DNA of 64,000 nucleotides from Ixodes scapularis (Eukaryota > Arthropoda > Arachnida > Ixodida > Ixodidae), in NCBI RefSeq assembly GCF_016920785.2, contig NW_024609839.1, forward strand, positions 12,674,196 through 12,738,195, written 5' to 3'. Shown here one piece after another: positions 46,883-59,439 of the stretch. A model generated the notes under the pieces. The model had not been told where the DNA came from, ran no database searches, and was given only the letters and a program-made list of their open reading frames with translations. The translations under genes were made by a program, and so were the position numbers. Numbering within the stretch: the first letter of the stretch is position 1; each line of letters starts with the position of its first letter.

Positions 46883-48348
46883 TATGTTGCCGCGTACATG
46901 GCCCATAAAGAAACCTTTGCCCCTCTACCCCGCACCTCCACCAGAAATGCCACGGATGCAAAAGTCTCGACGAGTGTAAACTGGAAATAAAGGCTTATTC
47001 GGCGAACTTGTGGCAGAAGCGAACGAAGGAATGTGTCGAAACAGCAGCAGCGTACATTGCGGCGTCGACGTGACAGCTGGCCCGAGAGAGCGGGAATGTG
47101 CCTCGTCATCGCGAGAACCTGAGTGAGTCGGCAGAGCTCACGCTCGACTCCTTATCCGCTGCACTCGGCCTCTCAGACATTCGGCCTGGAATGGTCGAGA
47201 CTGACTAGGCAATGTCGTTCTGGCCTCCTTATCTTTTAAACTCGGTAAGAGTAAACACTCATCTTCTAGATGTAAGGAGAAGCGTTTTTTCTCGGTCATG
47301 TACGCGGCAATATGACTTACCCGATGTTATTACGCAGCTCCCTCGCTATTTGGGGCGTAACTTAAATCTGAGGAACCAGTAGGACTTTTCCTCAAGTTGA
47401 TGATTACAAGCAGCTACAAAACACACACCCGTATTGCGAGCATGAAAAAGGAAGGTCTGGGCCTCTAATCGGCTCATGTTAGAGTAACAAAAATTGGAGA
47501 CTTTCCACTCTGTCGAAGAAGGAAGACCAGCGAAGCTGTAGAGTGGAAAGGCTGTCGCCATCTACGAGCGATGGCGGCAACCAGACAACCGGCTTGCCGC
47601 TTTCGCTTGTTGATAGAGGCAGCTGCCAAGAGTTTGGTGTCATCACTTCTTTGCTGGTGGAAACGATTCTGGGGATACTAACCCTTAACAGCTCTGCTGT
47701 AAAAAATATATCTACATATATTGCTCCTTTATTACCACGCACGTGAACTGCAAAGTAAGAATGGGGGCCCGACGATGCTTTGTTATGCTTTACACAGATG
47801 CCTTTTCTCACTATATTCCTAGCAGATATCCATACGTGTGATGAATTTTGTCAGACAGTATCGTATCGCACGCAAATACGATTGGTTTTTATGAACATGG
47901 AGAGTTTTCTTAGGCCTGCCACGTTCCAAATAATTACAAAATATAATCATTGTGAAAACGATTCAAACTCTTGCAGACGACATACTTCAGTCATTCCATG
48001 TGAGCTCGACATGCCTTTGTCGTCTCTAGCAGGCATCTAGAGACGTCTCGAGGGCGGGAACTTCCCATCGCAAATATTTCAGAAACAGCCAATGCTCCGC
48101 AAACGTCTGTCATAGTAACTGTGAAATCTAGGCTCCCTATATACATTATCTTCAGGCATTCAAATTTTACCTCTCATTTTTTTACGGATAGTTCTTTCGT
48201 AGCGACATAGAGTCTCATGAATTCATCTATAACAACGCCCCTAGTAACGGTTTGATTGGAGCAGTGACGTCACGTGGGGTAAATTGGCGGTTTCGTAACT
48301 GAGCTAATCTAGTGACGTTGGCTTTTATAAATGTTAATGCCACGTGAC

Positions 48349-48647
48349 GGGCAGATTGGTGGCCGAGTGGGCTAAAGCGCACACTCAGCTCGACGCGCGT
48401 GGAGCGATATCTCGCGCTGCAGAACCCAGGGATCCTAGGTTCCAGATTGAAACCTGACCCCAGGAATCGAAACGGGACCGCTGTCCGTTTTGATCTGGAT
48501 GAGCATCGCACAGGCGTGCGGAGCTGTATCACTACTGCGTGAGCACGTTAAATACCCCAGGTTAGCAGTCGTACTGCACTGGCAAAATTGCTCATCTACA
48601 GTGTAAACCGGTGTCGCCCCGTCCTGGCAGACCGACCTTACCTTTTG
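48349..48647 (+). mobile_element. tRNA-derived SINE, duplicate
   Basis: Copy of the SINE at 28342-28640 with the same A box and the same 12-bp flanking duplications, so it moved with the 20-kb unit. Confidence 0.75.
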
Positions 48648-49127
48648 ATGCCACGTGACTCATACTCTAGTAGACTGTCTATTGAACTCTAAACAAATTA
48701 AAACGATCGTTCCTTAAATACTGCAGAAGTAAATTTCGCTGCCAACATTTTTTGGTGTCACTACAAGAGATTGTATTTAATAAAATGCGATGACAAAAAA
48801 CAAAACAAAAACAAAACATCCTATAACTTTCCGAAAATCTTATTGGTCGTTATATTTTTGTTAATAGATAAGCAAACTCTTTTGGTACGTCGAGCCAATT
48901 TTAAGGAAAATTAACGGCAATGAAACAGCAAAAAAAAAACAAAAAAAAACGGCGGAGTACCAGCATACACGGAACATTTTGCTATACCTCACAGATAATC
49001 CGGACTAACGGCAAATTACAAGCAATTTAAATACAATTTTGTTTGAGAGTCCATTTTACTGCATGACTGTGTTTTTGAAGGAGCATTCCTTAGAGGAACG
49101 TAACCACCCAGATTTTTTCGAATGTGG

Positions 49128-49133
49128 TTTATT
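49128..49133 (-). terminator. Poly(A) signal of serpin copy 2
   Basis: AATAAA on the minus strand, identical in position to the signal of the first serpin. Confidence 0.55.
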
Positions 49134-49211
49134 GGTTAGGAACACCTTTCGCAAGTTTTTAGAAAGTGCGGCGAAGGAAGTTCAAATAACATCTGTTCAG
49201 ATGCGGTCTGT

Positions 49212-50420
49212 TCACAAGTTATGAACCGCACCAATAAAGAGGATGCGCTGTTTTACAGTGTCACAGATGAAAAATAAAAAAGGGTGGTCGACGTAAAACT
49301 CTGGAATAGGATATCTGCGGCCGCTGAGAGCTGCCAACTGGAATTTCGTAGCAGCGGCTGCGACGGTCCCTTCTTCGCTCACACCCACCATAGCTTTGTG
49401 CACAACATCTGACACTTTGAGTTTCACATCACTTGAGATCCCCGATAGGTCGGCCTTAGCGCTGAATATGGATGTTAAGCCGAGCTTCTGCAACGGATCT
49501 CCAAGCTTGTAACTTGTTCTTAGCTCGAACTTCGGGAGTCTGAGTTTCACTTCGTACTGATACAGTTTCTTCTGAAGAGTCAGAAGTGTTCTGACCGAGA
49601 GGGCTCGTATGAGCTGAGGAAGTCCGGTCCTGTTGTTTGGAAGTAGAATGACCATGCTGTACTGGTCCCCGGAGTATGGAAGCTGGACGGCTTGAGACTT
49701 GAGCTCTGGCAGGGCACGATACTTCATACGACTCCTGCATGTCATTGTTTTCACCTGGACAGTTTTTATGCCTTCATTGTAGAACGGAAAATTAGCTGTT
49801 TGTTTGGTGTCGAAGGCGTTCTTCCATGAGCCTTTAAAATATATAGCGTTCATGAGGACCATCACTGCCTCGCGTAAGGAATCTTCGCCAACGATATCGG
49901 AAATTTTGCCTTTTGTCTTCGTCTTGACCCACTGGTTAATTTCCGACACAACTTTTTTCAGATTGTTCTCAAAATCAACAGACCGAACCTCGGCACCAAA
50001 AGTCTTAGCCAGGTCTCGCTTGTAGCTCTCGAGAATTCTAAGCCTTTTGTCGACCAGAGCTGCGTTGGCATTATTCACGGTCACGTTGGGCGACTGGAGG
50101 TCATTCAGGTACGTCCTGAACACCCCGAGAACGGCGTCCCGCGTCGTGATTTTTGCCCTGCGTAGGCCTAGGACAGTCTCAAGTTCCGCGGCAGACCTAC
50201 CCTTTGCACCAGCGTAGACCATGGTCAGCGCTGCGAAGATGCTGCTTGGGGAGAAGAAGACGTTTTCTTGAGGCTTCCTGGTAGAGCACAGTTCCTTGAA
50301 AAGGCTTAAACCGAACTCTGAGCTTGCCCTGGCGAGTTTAGTCTGGTCGCTCTGCGCACTAACGTGCCCGGCAGCCGCTAGCGTCACAATCAACACAAGA
50401 AATGTACCTGGGGGAGACAT
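49212..50420 (-). CDS. Secreted serpin, copy 2
   Basis: 402 residues, identical in protein sequence to the copy at 29205-30413: signal peptide, serpin fold landmarks, hinge EEGTVAAAAT, predicted P1 Leu365 and signature FYVDHPFLFFI. The promoter TATA box, poly(A) signal and several kilobases on both sides are also the same. Both copies should therefore be expressed alike, which would raise dosage of one inhibitor rather than add a new specificity. Paralogue reads will not separate the two without the flanking substitutions at 47488 and 51575. Confidence 0.92.
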   Translation of the reverse strand: MSPPGTFLVLIVTLAAAGHVSAQSDQTKLARASSEFGLSLFKELCSTRKPQENVFFSPSSIFAALTMVYAGAKGRSAAELETVLGLRRAKITTRDAVLGVFRTYLNDLQSPNVTVNNANAALVDKRLRILESYKRDLAKTFGAEVRSVDFENNLKKVVSEINQWVKTKTKGKISDIVGEDSLREAVMVLMNAIYFKGSWKNAFDTKQTANFPFYNEGIKTVQVKTMTCRSRMKYRALPELKSQAVQLPYSGDQYSMVILLPNNRTGLPQLIRALSVRTLLTLQKKLYQYEVKLRLPKFELRTSYKLGDPLQKLGLTSIFSAKADLSGISSDVKLKVSDVVHKAMVGVSEEGTVAAAATKFQLAALSGRRYPIPEFYVDHPFLFFICDTVKQRILFIGAVHNL

Positions 50421-50457
50421 CGCTGAAGAAGTGATAATGCGTTGAGATTTCTGACGC

Positions 50458-50464
50458 TTTTATA
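50458..50464 (-). promoter_or_regulatory. TATA box of serpin copy 2
   Basis: TATAAAA on the minus strand, 38 bp upstream of the ATG, identical to the first copy. Confidence 0.5.
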
Positions 50465-52725
50465 CCCTCACAGGCGGATTCTGAACTGAGATCAAAATAT
50501 ACCGCCATAATCAAGTCGGCTTCTTTTAATAAGAAAACTATCCCCCTAGATGCCATTGTATTGAGCGAAAAATAGTAGACACTGAGTGGAATTTTCACAA
50601 AACCAGTTTACGTGTGATGCACTCCTCACGCTTTGTGTTCTCGGTCTTGTATATTTTCTTTGTATGAACGGTAATTAAATTTTTTCGAAAATGATTCGCT
50701 CGTCTCATAATAAAACTATATTATATAACTATGCCTATAGCGAGCCTGGTTTAGGAGGAAAATTGCTCGGCGCTTGTGAAGTAACAGTTATTCCGTGTTC
50801 GTGAGATGGCTTTTATGACTTTGGATAGCCGCGGTTTAATAATGATAGCCATTTAGTCTTCTCTGCCGAGCGACTTTCAGTCGTAATCAACAATAAACAT
50901 ATTCCAAAAACAACGCAACAAAGAAGAGCGTGATGGTTATGAAAAAAAAAAAAAAAATGAACAGGAATAAACAAAACCTTTCGGTACATTCTCTGTAATT
51001 GTTTTTTCTTTAAAAGCCATGTTGCATTGTTTGCCGGTGAGTATCTAGAGCAGTAATGTGTAGCTATTTTGAAATAAAAAAAACATGTGGCATTTATTAT
51101 TATTTGGCATATGTTTTGTTATGTGAGGACAGTTCTACAGCTTTTGATGAAACAAACAAATACTGGCTACGTGTGGTCTCATTTTAGAAGAAGCGTCTAA
51201 CGTTCTCGATAACTTTGAGTGAGGCTCACGTGGCCAAGGTGGGCTGGGGTAGCCCCTGCAGCACTCTCGTGGGTCCCACCCCGGTTATGCGAGGGCAAAG
51301 TTAGCGTACATGTCGGCAAAGCGAGGACACGCCCACGTGGGCTCCCACGCAGTAACCTCGTGCATTTTTAGAAAAAAGGGTATGGATAGTCCTTCCTTAG
51401 GGGAGGAACAGTCTTGTAACCCATGTTCCTTTATAAAGGGAGAAACTTTCGTCCCTGAAGCAGGGGAGCAAAGTTCCTCCGTCGCTTGCATCTGAATATG
51501 GCGGCCCCGAATCGCACAAATCGAGCCCAATAAGGCTTGACGAGGACGCTACGGCTCTTGTACGGGACGAGAGGGGCAGCAAATAAAAGCGCAACACGAG
51601 CTTTCCGCGAACTGTGTTTATTTCCGAAGCCAGATTCCCACCACAGGTAGAGAAACTTGCGTTTCGAAAGCAGTTACTCCGTCTTCACGTCAACAGTACT
51701 GCGATGTTAAACGGAGACAACCGATACCCAGTTACTTCGCGCACTTTGCGTCTTACCTTTGGTGTTCCTCGAGTCACAATTCCTTCGTCAACCGCACTTC
51801 ACGGAGAAGGGTAAATTCAATCCGCGAAACCAAAAGCCGCTCTTGAAAGAACAAACGCGAAGCCGCTGTTTATTGCGTAGCAGCGTGAAAGAGGGTTAAA
51901 TCGCTAGCCACCAGATGGCGGGGTCAAGCAGAGTAATTGCAAGTCGCTAGGCTAGGTAACTTTAGGTACCGCCCAATTCATGTTCTACAAAAAATATATT
52001 GATTTTCCCAGGCTATTATTGCGCTTGGGGATCCTCTGATATGCACACATTACGCTTATTAGAAGCATCAGGTGAACATACATAGAACACATACACGGCA
52101 CACACAAATATCAATACAACGAAACACCACACTAACCCGAACACTACACCCGTGCTCAGCGTTTCCGTCTTTTATACTGGTCGTTTTGAATGGACAGAAT
52201 TATTCGGTGACTGAATAAGCAATAAAAATATTCCCAGCATGTTGATTTTTTTTTCAGCAATTCCATACCTCTAAGAGTATTTTGAATGGCTCAGGGGATG
52301 AATCTCTCATTAACGAGGCAAACGCTCGATCATGCTGTAATTATTTGAAAGCCAATAAATTAAGCCGTTCCAATGCGGTTCGAAGCCATGAGTTTGCTTC
52401 CCCGCATGGCACGTCGTAGCCTGTATTTCTATTGTAATGTTTGTTTTTCTATTTATGCTGTTCGCGCAAAGCTGCAATTGCCGTCTTGAATTAATCTCTG
52501 AAGAGCGGATATTCACTCAGCTGGAAGTGATGCTTTACGGGCTGAGAAATCGCTTTTCGATCAACTTGAATACAGTCAAAGCCGCGACTTGCGGCAGGTG
52601 TTAAGTGTACGAAGCTACGCCGTGGCGAGCCCGAAAACTTCTAGCGCTCATCCCAGCGTGCCACTTGGAGGGCAGTTTCTCCAGGAACCGTAGTATATTT
52701 AAACAGCAAAATAAAGGGTAGCTTT

Positions 52726-54103
52726 TTAGAGCGCAGCTCTTAGGGGCCCGTTTCCGGCTTGAGCGGCGTCGCCGTCGGCGTCGGCGTCGCCGTCGGCGTC
52801 GCCGTCGCCGTCGGCGTCGGCGTCGGCGTCGGCGTAACCGCGCGGTGCATCATGGGAAATGTCCCATAATGCACCGCGCGAGCCCCCCACCGGGGTCACG
52901 TGACCTCGTGGGGGGCACGTGACCCCTCCGAGGTCACGTGACCCCGGTGCATCATGGGAAATGTCCCATAATGCACCGCGCGAGCCCCCCACCGGGGTCA
53001 CGTGACCTCGTGGGGGGGCACGTGACCCCCCGAGGTCACGTGACCCCCCGAAGTCACGTGACTCCCCTGAGGTCACGTGACCCCCTCCTCGAGGTCACGT
53101 GACCCCCCGAGGTCACGTGACCCCCGCCGATGTCGCGTGAGCCCCCGATGACGTCATCCTCACTGATGACGTCACCGGCATCCACATCGTCATCGTCATC
53201 ATCACTGATGACGTCACCGGCATCCACATCGTCATCGTCATCATCACTGATGACGTCACCGGCATCCACATCGTCATCGTCATCATCACTGATGACGTCA
53301 CCGGCATCCACATCGTCATCGTCATCATCACTGATGATGTCACCGGTATCCGCATCGTCATCGTCATCATCGCTGATGACGTCACCGGCATCCACATCGT
53401 CATCGTCATCATCACTGATGACGTCACCGGCATCCACATCATCATCGTCATCATCACTGATGACGTCACCGGCATCCACATCGTCATCGTCATCATCACT
53501 GATGACGTCACCGGCATCCACATCGTCATCATCACTGATGACGTCACCGGCATCCGCATCGTCATCGTCATCATCACTGATGACGTCACCGGCATCCACA
53601 TCGTCATCGTCATCATCACTGATGACGTCACCGGCATCCACATCGTCATCATCATTGATGACGTCTCCGGCATCCGCATCGTCATCGTCATCATCACTGA
53701 TGACGTTACCGACATCCGCATCGTCATCGTCATCATCACTGATGACATCATCAGTGACGTCACTGATGTCGTCACCGGCATCCGCATCGTCATCATCACT
53801 CATCACTCGCTGATGACGTCATCATCACTGATGACGTCATCAGCGGCGTCACTGATGACGTCACCGACATTCGCATCGTCATCGTCATCATCACTGGTGA
53901 AGTCATCAGTGACGTCACTAATGACGTCATCGGTACCCGCATCGTCATTGTCAGTGATGACGTCATCAGTGACGTCAGTGATGACATCATCGGCACTGGG
54001 GGTCACGTGACCCCCAAGGTCACGTGACCCCCCACTGGTTAGTTTAACCCCCCCCCCCCCCCCCAGTGCCCTTCCCTCCTCCTCCTCAAGAGCTGCGCTC
54101 TAA
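52726..54103. mobile_element. CRE/E-box-packed TIR element, complete copy (1,378 bp)
   Basis: Inverted termini TTAGAGCGCAGCTCTT (52726-52741) and AAGAGCTGCGCTCTAA (54088-54103) bound the GTCGGC tract, the two hairpin/E-box blocks, the 42-bp TGACGTCA minisatellite and a 17-C run. It has no transposase and no clear target duplication. It looks like a non-autonomous DNA element whose interior has been filled by tandem repeats. The terminal repeat is itself a near palindrome (GAGCGCAGCTC / GAGCTGCGCTC). Confidence 0.75.
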
Positions 54104-55205
54104 TTCGGTGTTACAGGGAGTTGTAAGCGGCTTCCATTTTTTTCTCGATTTTACCTACTATTGTTTTTAATGCTAAAATTCCACACTGCAAATACATGTG
54201 CTTTCCGTCACGATTTCGTACTGTTGTCCTTGCCCCAGAGCGCAATCGCTCTCGGGGACGAGACAATTCAGAGAGTCACATTGGCCACTGTACGATAGGA
54301 GCTTATACTGTTCAGACCAGCGTTCCAACATGACTGTCCGCACGTTGATCGATTGCACGTAATCCCTCAAGTGGTATTAAACGTTTTAATGTAAAGCGGA
54401 ATGCTAACCTGCGACACCCCGCCCGCTCCGATCAAGGCCCGACCGTAGGCATCAATGCCCGACAGTTCACGATCTCATCTTCTTGTTACACCATTGATAC
54501 GCGAACACACGGTCACATCGGCGATAACTCCAGTCTTCTGCTCACAACCCACAACACTGCCATCTCGATGTTGCAGCTATGTTGCTGACACGCACAAATA
54601 CAGAACCACGTTGAACGCCGGTTGCACTCGGCATCGGAAAACAGAACCGAACTCGGCACGGAAGGCACCCAGGCAGCCGTCAGCAAAACGCGCCTGTCTT
54701 GGACGCAGTTCCTGCAGTCTCCATATCGTGGAAAACGTCGACACAGTTCCGCGTGGTGTCGCTACTGTAGTTCCGCAATCCGGGGACCGGAGACGGCCAT
54801 CCCCCAGTATACGTGGCGCTGCTGGCACTGCTCCGAAACTTCGCCGTTTCTAGCGGCTTCGTTTGCTCGTTTGATAAAATTAGTGATAAAAACATGAATG
54901 CAACCGAAATGTTCTGCACGTTTAGACTAGAAGACGGAATTACAGGCGGCCTTCGCTGCCGCTGAAGCTCCATCAACTCAACAGCTATTTATTAAACAAC
55001 GTGCGCGACCTTCTCGAAAAACGAAGCCGAAAGCAGATGAGTCGGGAGGGCGAAAGCTTTCACCCGTCTGCCTGGAGGAGAAAAACGTTTCGTTCCTCCC
55101 TTTTTCTCGTGTCCGCTTGGGGGCGCGTCAGTAGAAGCGAGGAAGACGCGCCATTGCTACTTTTTTCCTCCATTTTTTCTTAGAGTGTGGGTCTCGCATG
55201 TGCTA
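54104..55205. other. Intergenic stretch without a supported gene
   Basis: A 132-codon plus-strand frame (54455-54853) overlaps minus frames of similar size and has no recognisable motif. Composition is GC-balanced. I see no RNA gene or terminal-repeat element. Confidence 0.4.
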
Positions 55206-55402
55206 TAGGGAGTATTCACTGGACGCCATATTTGTGGGTGCTGTTTAGAGCGCATGCTCAGAACGAGCTCACATCAATAGGCTGCTAAAACCGGCACTCT
55301 TGATGGTGCGGAATGTACGTTGCAAAAGAACTGCGGAAGCTCGCCATCAGCACGCGTTCAGAATTCGCGCACACAGGTATGGCCGCTAGTGAATACTCCC
55401 TA
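55206..55402. mobile_element. TA-flanked MITE (197 bp)
   Basis: The inverted ends TAGGGAGTATTCACTGG and the complement of TAGGGAGTATTCACTAG match closely, with TA on both outer sides (55204-55205 and 55403-55404). It is non-coding. Confidence 0.75.
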
Positions 55403-55404
55403 TA

Positions 55405-56285
55405 TACGGAAACAGGGTTGACAGAGGTGGGCTCCAAGGGGCACAACGTGGGCTGCCCGTGCACGTGCAGTCAAACTGCCCGTCGCGAGCTGTTCGACGT
55501 TTACTCTCTTCTTACGCCTCTCGTGAAGGCCTGGTTACCTGGATCTCACAGTGGAAGATAAAACAAAAGTGCTAAGCGTCCTGAATAGGCGAATAAACTA
55601 AAAACTTCAAAGAAAGGCCGGTGAACTCCGAAGGCACGACGAATCTGTAGAGTCGCTTTGACTGGATATCAAAAGTCCAGGAGGGTGGCAGAAATGTTTG
55701 GCTGATAGGGGTCGCGAAAGTCGCAACATCCGGCAACCGAAGTGCTCTTTTTTTTTTGTAAATATGTAGCAACGTTGATATGTAGAGTCCCTACCGATCT
55801 CTATGTCGATTTCCTGGATCCCATTTGATCAGCTCCGCCTATGGACGGGAATGCGACCACGGTCGGTCATGTTTTTGGTAGAGTTATATTATCTCTAGCC
55901 ATCATCGTAACATGGCGCACACCACTGCGGTGGCAGGTTGCCATAAAAATAGCCGTGCATCTAGTACACTGTACCGTGGGTGATATTTCCTGCTTTACAG
56001 AAGTACAGTTACCTAGAGAGGGGTAGTTCGTTCACTCGACGGCGCATCCGCTTTGGGCGAGGGGTCTCGAAAACGTGGAAGAATGCGGAGTATAGCGGTG
56101 GCGCTGTAGTCGACCTCTCCTGAACAGTTTCGCTTGCTCTGTGTGTTGGCCGGTGTTGCGGTCATACTCCGTTCACGGGTTTTCAACCAATTTAACGGAT
56201 ATTCTTCTTCTGACGGTGCGAAATCTTTGCTCGGGTCGCCGGGTATGTCTACATACAGCTAGTAGAGTCATATAAGTCATATGTT
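55405..56285. other. Stretch upstream of the THAP/P-element relic, no gene seen
   Basis: Only short open frames. This may include the 5' non-coding part of the P-like element, but I could not identify a terminal inverted repeat. Confidence 0.35.
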
Positions 56286-56900
56286 ATGACGAAACCGAAA
56301 CGGAAAACTTATTGTTACGCTCCGGGATGCAAAACCGGGTATTCAAGGTAAAAAAATGCTACGAAATGCTCGTTATTTTCGGTTCCTGCGGACTAAGAAC
56401 TGCGGCAGGTATGGGAAAGAAACCTCAGAAGAAGTGACAGGCCGCTGGATGAGACGTGCGCAGTGTGCGAGCTGCATTTTGAGCCAGAATATATCGTTAG
56501 AGACTACGTGCACGTGATCGCCGGGAAAGAGGTTAGAGTTCCACGCGGAAAGCCGACGCTGGTGCCAGGTGCGGTGCCTACAATTTTGCCAAACCTTCCG
56601 GAACGACTGTCTAGAAGAGCTCCCCCGAAGAGGCGTGATCGAAAACGACCTCACGACGCTGCTTCCCCGACAACCAAGACGCGAACCAAAACAAGTCGAC
56701 AAGGAGCCGAGCCGGTGGAATGCTCCATCGTTGATGAGCCTGCGCGTAGTGTGAGCTGTGATGCCGCCAAAGAGGTGCAGGCAAATCAAGACGCGGGTTT
56801 ACATTCCGTTGTCCCACTGGACATCAACCTCCCGTCGAAGTTCTGGACGAGGCAACTACTTCCAGATGTTTCCGGAGTAGTGTACTCGTTCGGGTCGCTA

Positions 56901-57140
56901 TCCCAAGCAGCACAGAGTTGGCCAAGCATTGTTCAATGGCTGGCAATGATCCTTTGGCCAGTGGCCAGACAGTGGCCAGAGATTGGCCGATGACTGGCTA
57001 TTCTCTGGCCATTGGCCGACGGCCACTGGCCATCAGCCATCGGCCAAGCATTTGCCAATGAAGGGCCACTCTTTGGCCACTGGCCACAAGACCATCCCCA
57101 GCAATTGGCCATTGCTTGACCAAAATTCGTGCTGCTTGGG
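56901..57140. mobile_element. TGGCCA-rich MITE inserted in the THAP relic (240 bp)
   Basis: The inverted ends CCCAAGCAGCAC and GTGCTGCTTGGG, with TA at 56899-56900 and 57141-57142, bound an interior made of TGGCCA/TTGGCC repeats. The transposase frame on the left (YSFGSL) continues directly as ASEPHVDILTEKL on the right when the insert and one TA are set aside. This confirms the boundaries. Confidence 0.8.
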
Positions 57141-59439
57141 TAGCCTCCGAGCCCCATGTCGACATACTGACCGAAAAGCTTGTTGTGTTTTCATCTGACC
57201 ACGGAGGCGGTGCCAGCGAGACAGCCGGGAAAGTATACCTGAGGGGAAAGTTGCATTGCAAACGCTTTCTGAAAACAAGAGAAGAAGCTGAGACCCTGCT
57301 TGCAGATGTAGACAAACTGAATCTGTGCAAAGGGGCATTGAAAGTGGAATACCTGGCTACCAGTGCAATCACGTCATCTATATGGCAACAAGGGACAGTG
57401 CTGTCAGGAACTTACTTCAGCAAGAAGTGCAATGGATCAAGCCCAAAAAGAGGTGAGAAAATGTCTGAATATTATAGCCTAAAAGCAATCTACCCACATA
57501 CTGTAAATTTAAGATATTTGCTTTATGTAGCATGGCACTAACAGACGTTCTGCTGTTGCAGGTGCACCATGTGTTTGCTGCAGATACCTTCGGAAAGTGC
57601 TGCTGACAAGGAAGTCGAGAGTGAAACAGAAAGACTGCTCCTCGTCCAAGCCGCTTGTAAAGAGGCTCAGGGCAGCAAGGAGGAAAGCCAAGAGGCTTCA
57701 GTGCAAAGTGATCAACTTGAAGGACAAGCTTCACTCCTTACAAGCGAGGACAGCAGCTATCGATGAAGATACTCTTGAAAGGCAAATCAGCACCCTACCG
57801 CAGAAACAAAAGGAATATGTGAGGCACTGTCTAAAAGCTGCGAAGACGAGTCCCAAAGGAATGCGGTACAGTATAGAATGAATTCTGGAGTGCATCCTAA
57901 TGAAGTTGAAGAGTCCTCGTCTCTACAAGCACATCAGAAGGCAGCAAATTCTGGCCTTGCCTAGTCAGAGCACGCTCAAACGCTATCTTCGTCGCAACAA
58001 GACCTGCTTCGGCTTCAATGAAGAAGTGTTGCTTGTTTTGAAAGTCAAAACAAGCAGTATGAGTGAGTTCCGACGGCACGGAGGAATCCTGGTGGATGAA
58101 ATGAAACTTTCGGAGAGTTTTCAAGTCGGGCCAACCGGTAAAATTGATGGCTTTGTCGATCTCGGCCCTTTCACACCTGCAAATGAACGTCACCTACCTT
58201 GTGACCATGGGACGGTGATCATGTTTGCACCGCTGGTTGGAAAGTGGACGCAGATTCTTGGCGTCTTTGCGACAAGCTCAAACGTGAAAGGTGAGGTACT
58301 GGCCAAGATTCTTGTTGAGGCCAAAGTTGTTGCCGAAAAAGCTGGCCTTTTCGTTGACGTCATTTCATGCGATGGGACCACATGGAACCGGAAAATGTGG
58401 AGACTTTTTGGTATCGGAGCGTCATCCAAGAAGATCCGTTGCAATGCAAGCCACACTGTCGACTCAAGAAGGAAGCAGTATTTCATATCGGACTGTCCTC
58501 ACCTAATCAAGTGCCTCCGCAACAAGTTTGTCCTTCAGAGCTTCAACACGCCAGAAGGACGAGTAAGAACAAGAGTAATTAATTTCAAAGTAATGTAGCT
58601 AATGTGGTCCTGGATGAGTCTAACTAGATATATTTATTTCAGGTCCCCATCGACCATGTAGCTCGAGCATTCAAGCTTGATTCGGACAGTGTGACTCTTC
58701 AAGTAATGCCAGGAATTACACGGAGCCACTTGTACCCAAACGGCTTCGAGAAAATGAGGGTTGGCTGGGCATTCCAACTTTTTGGCTACAAGATCCTTAG
58801 AGGCGTCAACTCCTACAAGGAAGAGCTGGAGAGTGTCTATGGAAGCACCGACGCAACACAGAGTTTCTTTCAGTAAGTATGCATGCTTCATGTGTTAAAA
58901 AATGCGTAAAGTGTTCAGAACTTAACAGAAACCGCATTGATCTTTTTACAAGATGATTAACCAGCTCATTCGCGTGATGACCTCCCGCTACAGTGCCAGG
59001 GCTCTCCGAGATGACTCACCACAGGAACTTGCACTGGAGCACTTCTTAGTCTACTTGGATCGTTGGGAAGCCCATGCAAAGGGACTGCGATTTTTAAGTG
59101 AGCCCACAGCTGCAGGCCTCAGAGTGACCGTAAGCAGTACTCTAGGGTTATTGAGGTACGTCACAAAGGAGCTTGGTTTCTCCTATTTATTGACATCGCG
59201 CACATTTCAAGATCCCATTGAGAACCTCTTCGGCATTGCCCGCCAAGCATCTGGGTCTAATGATCGTCCGACACCACAGCCGTTTCTGGCTACGATCACA
59301 TGCTTCAGCTTTTACAATGTCGCAAAACCGCCACAACATGTCAACAGTCACGATGCCGCAGTTTTGGACTCTCTGTTAGGTCCGGATGACCACGTTATGA
59401 ACGAGAAATGTCAATTTGTCAACACGTGCTCGGCGGAAG

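Larger units (their letters stand above)
34088..54081. repeat. 20-kb tandem duplication, copy 2
   Basis: Direct repeat of 14081-34076 at about 99.97% identity. To the right of 54081 the sequence continues with CTCCTCAAGAGCTGCGCTC, the terminal repeat missing from copy 1. So the right flank of copy 2 is the ancestral one, and the new sequence is the junction at 34077-34087. Confidence 0.95.

Noticed and set aside
54455..54853. 132-codon plus-strand open frame
   Set aside because: Overlapped by frames of similar size on the other strand, with low-information Arg/Ser/Pro-rich translation and no splice or domain support.
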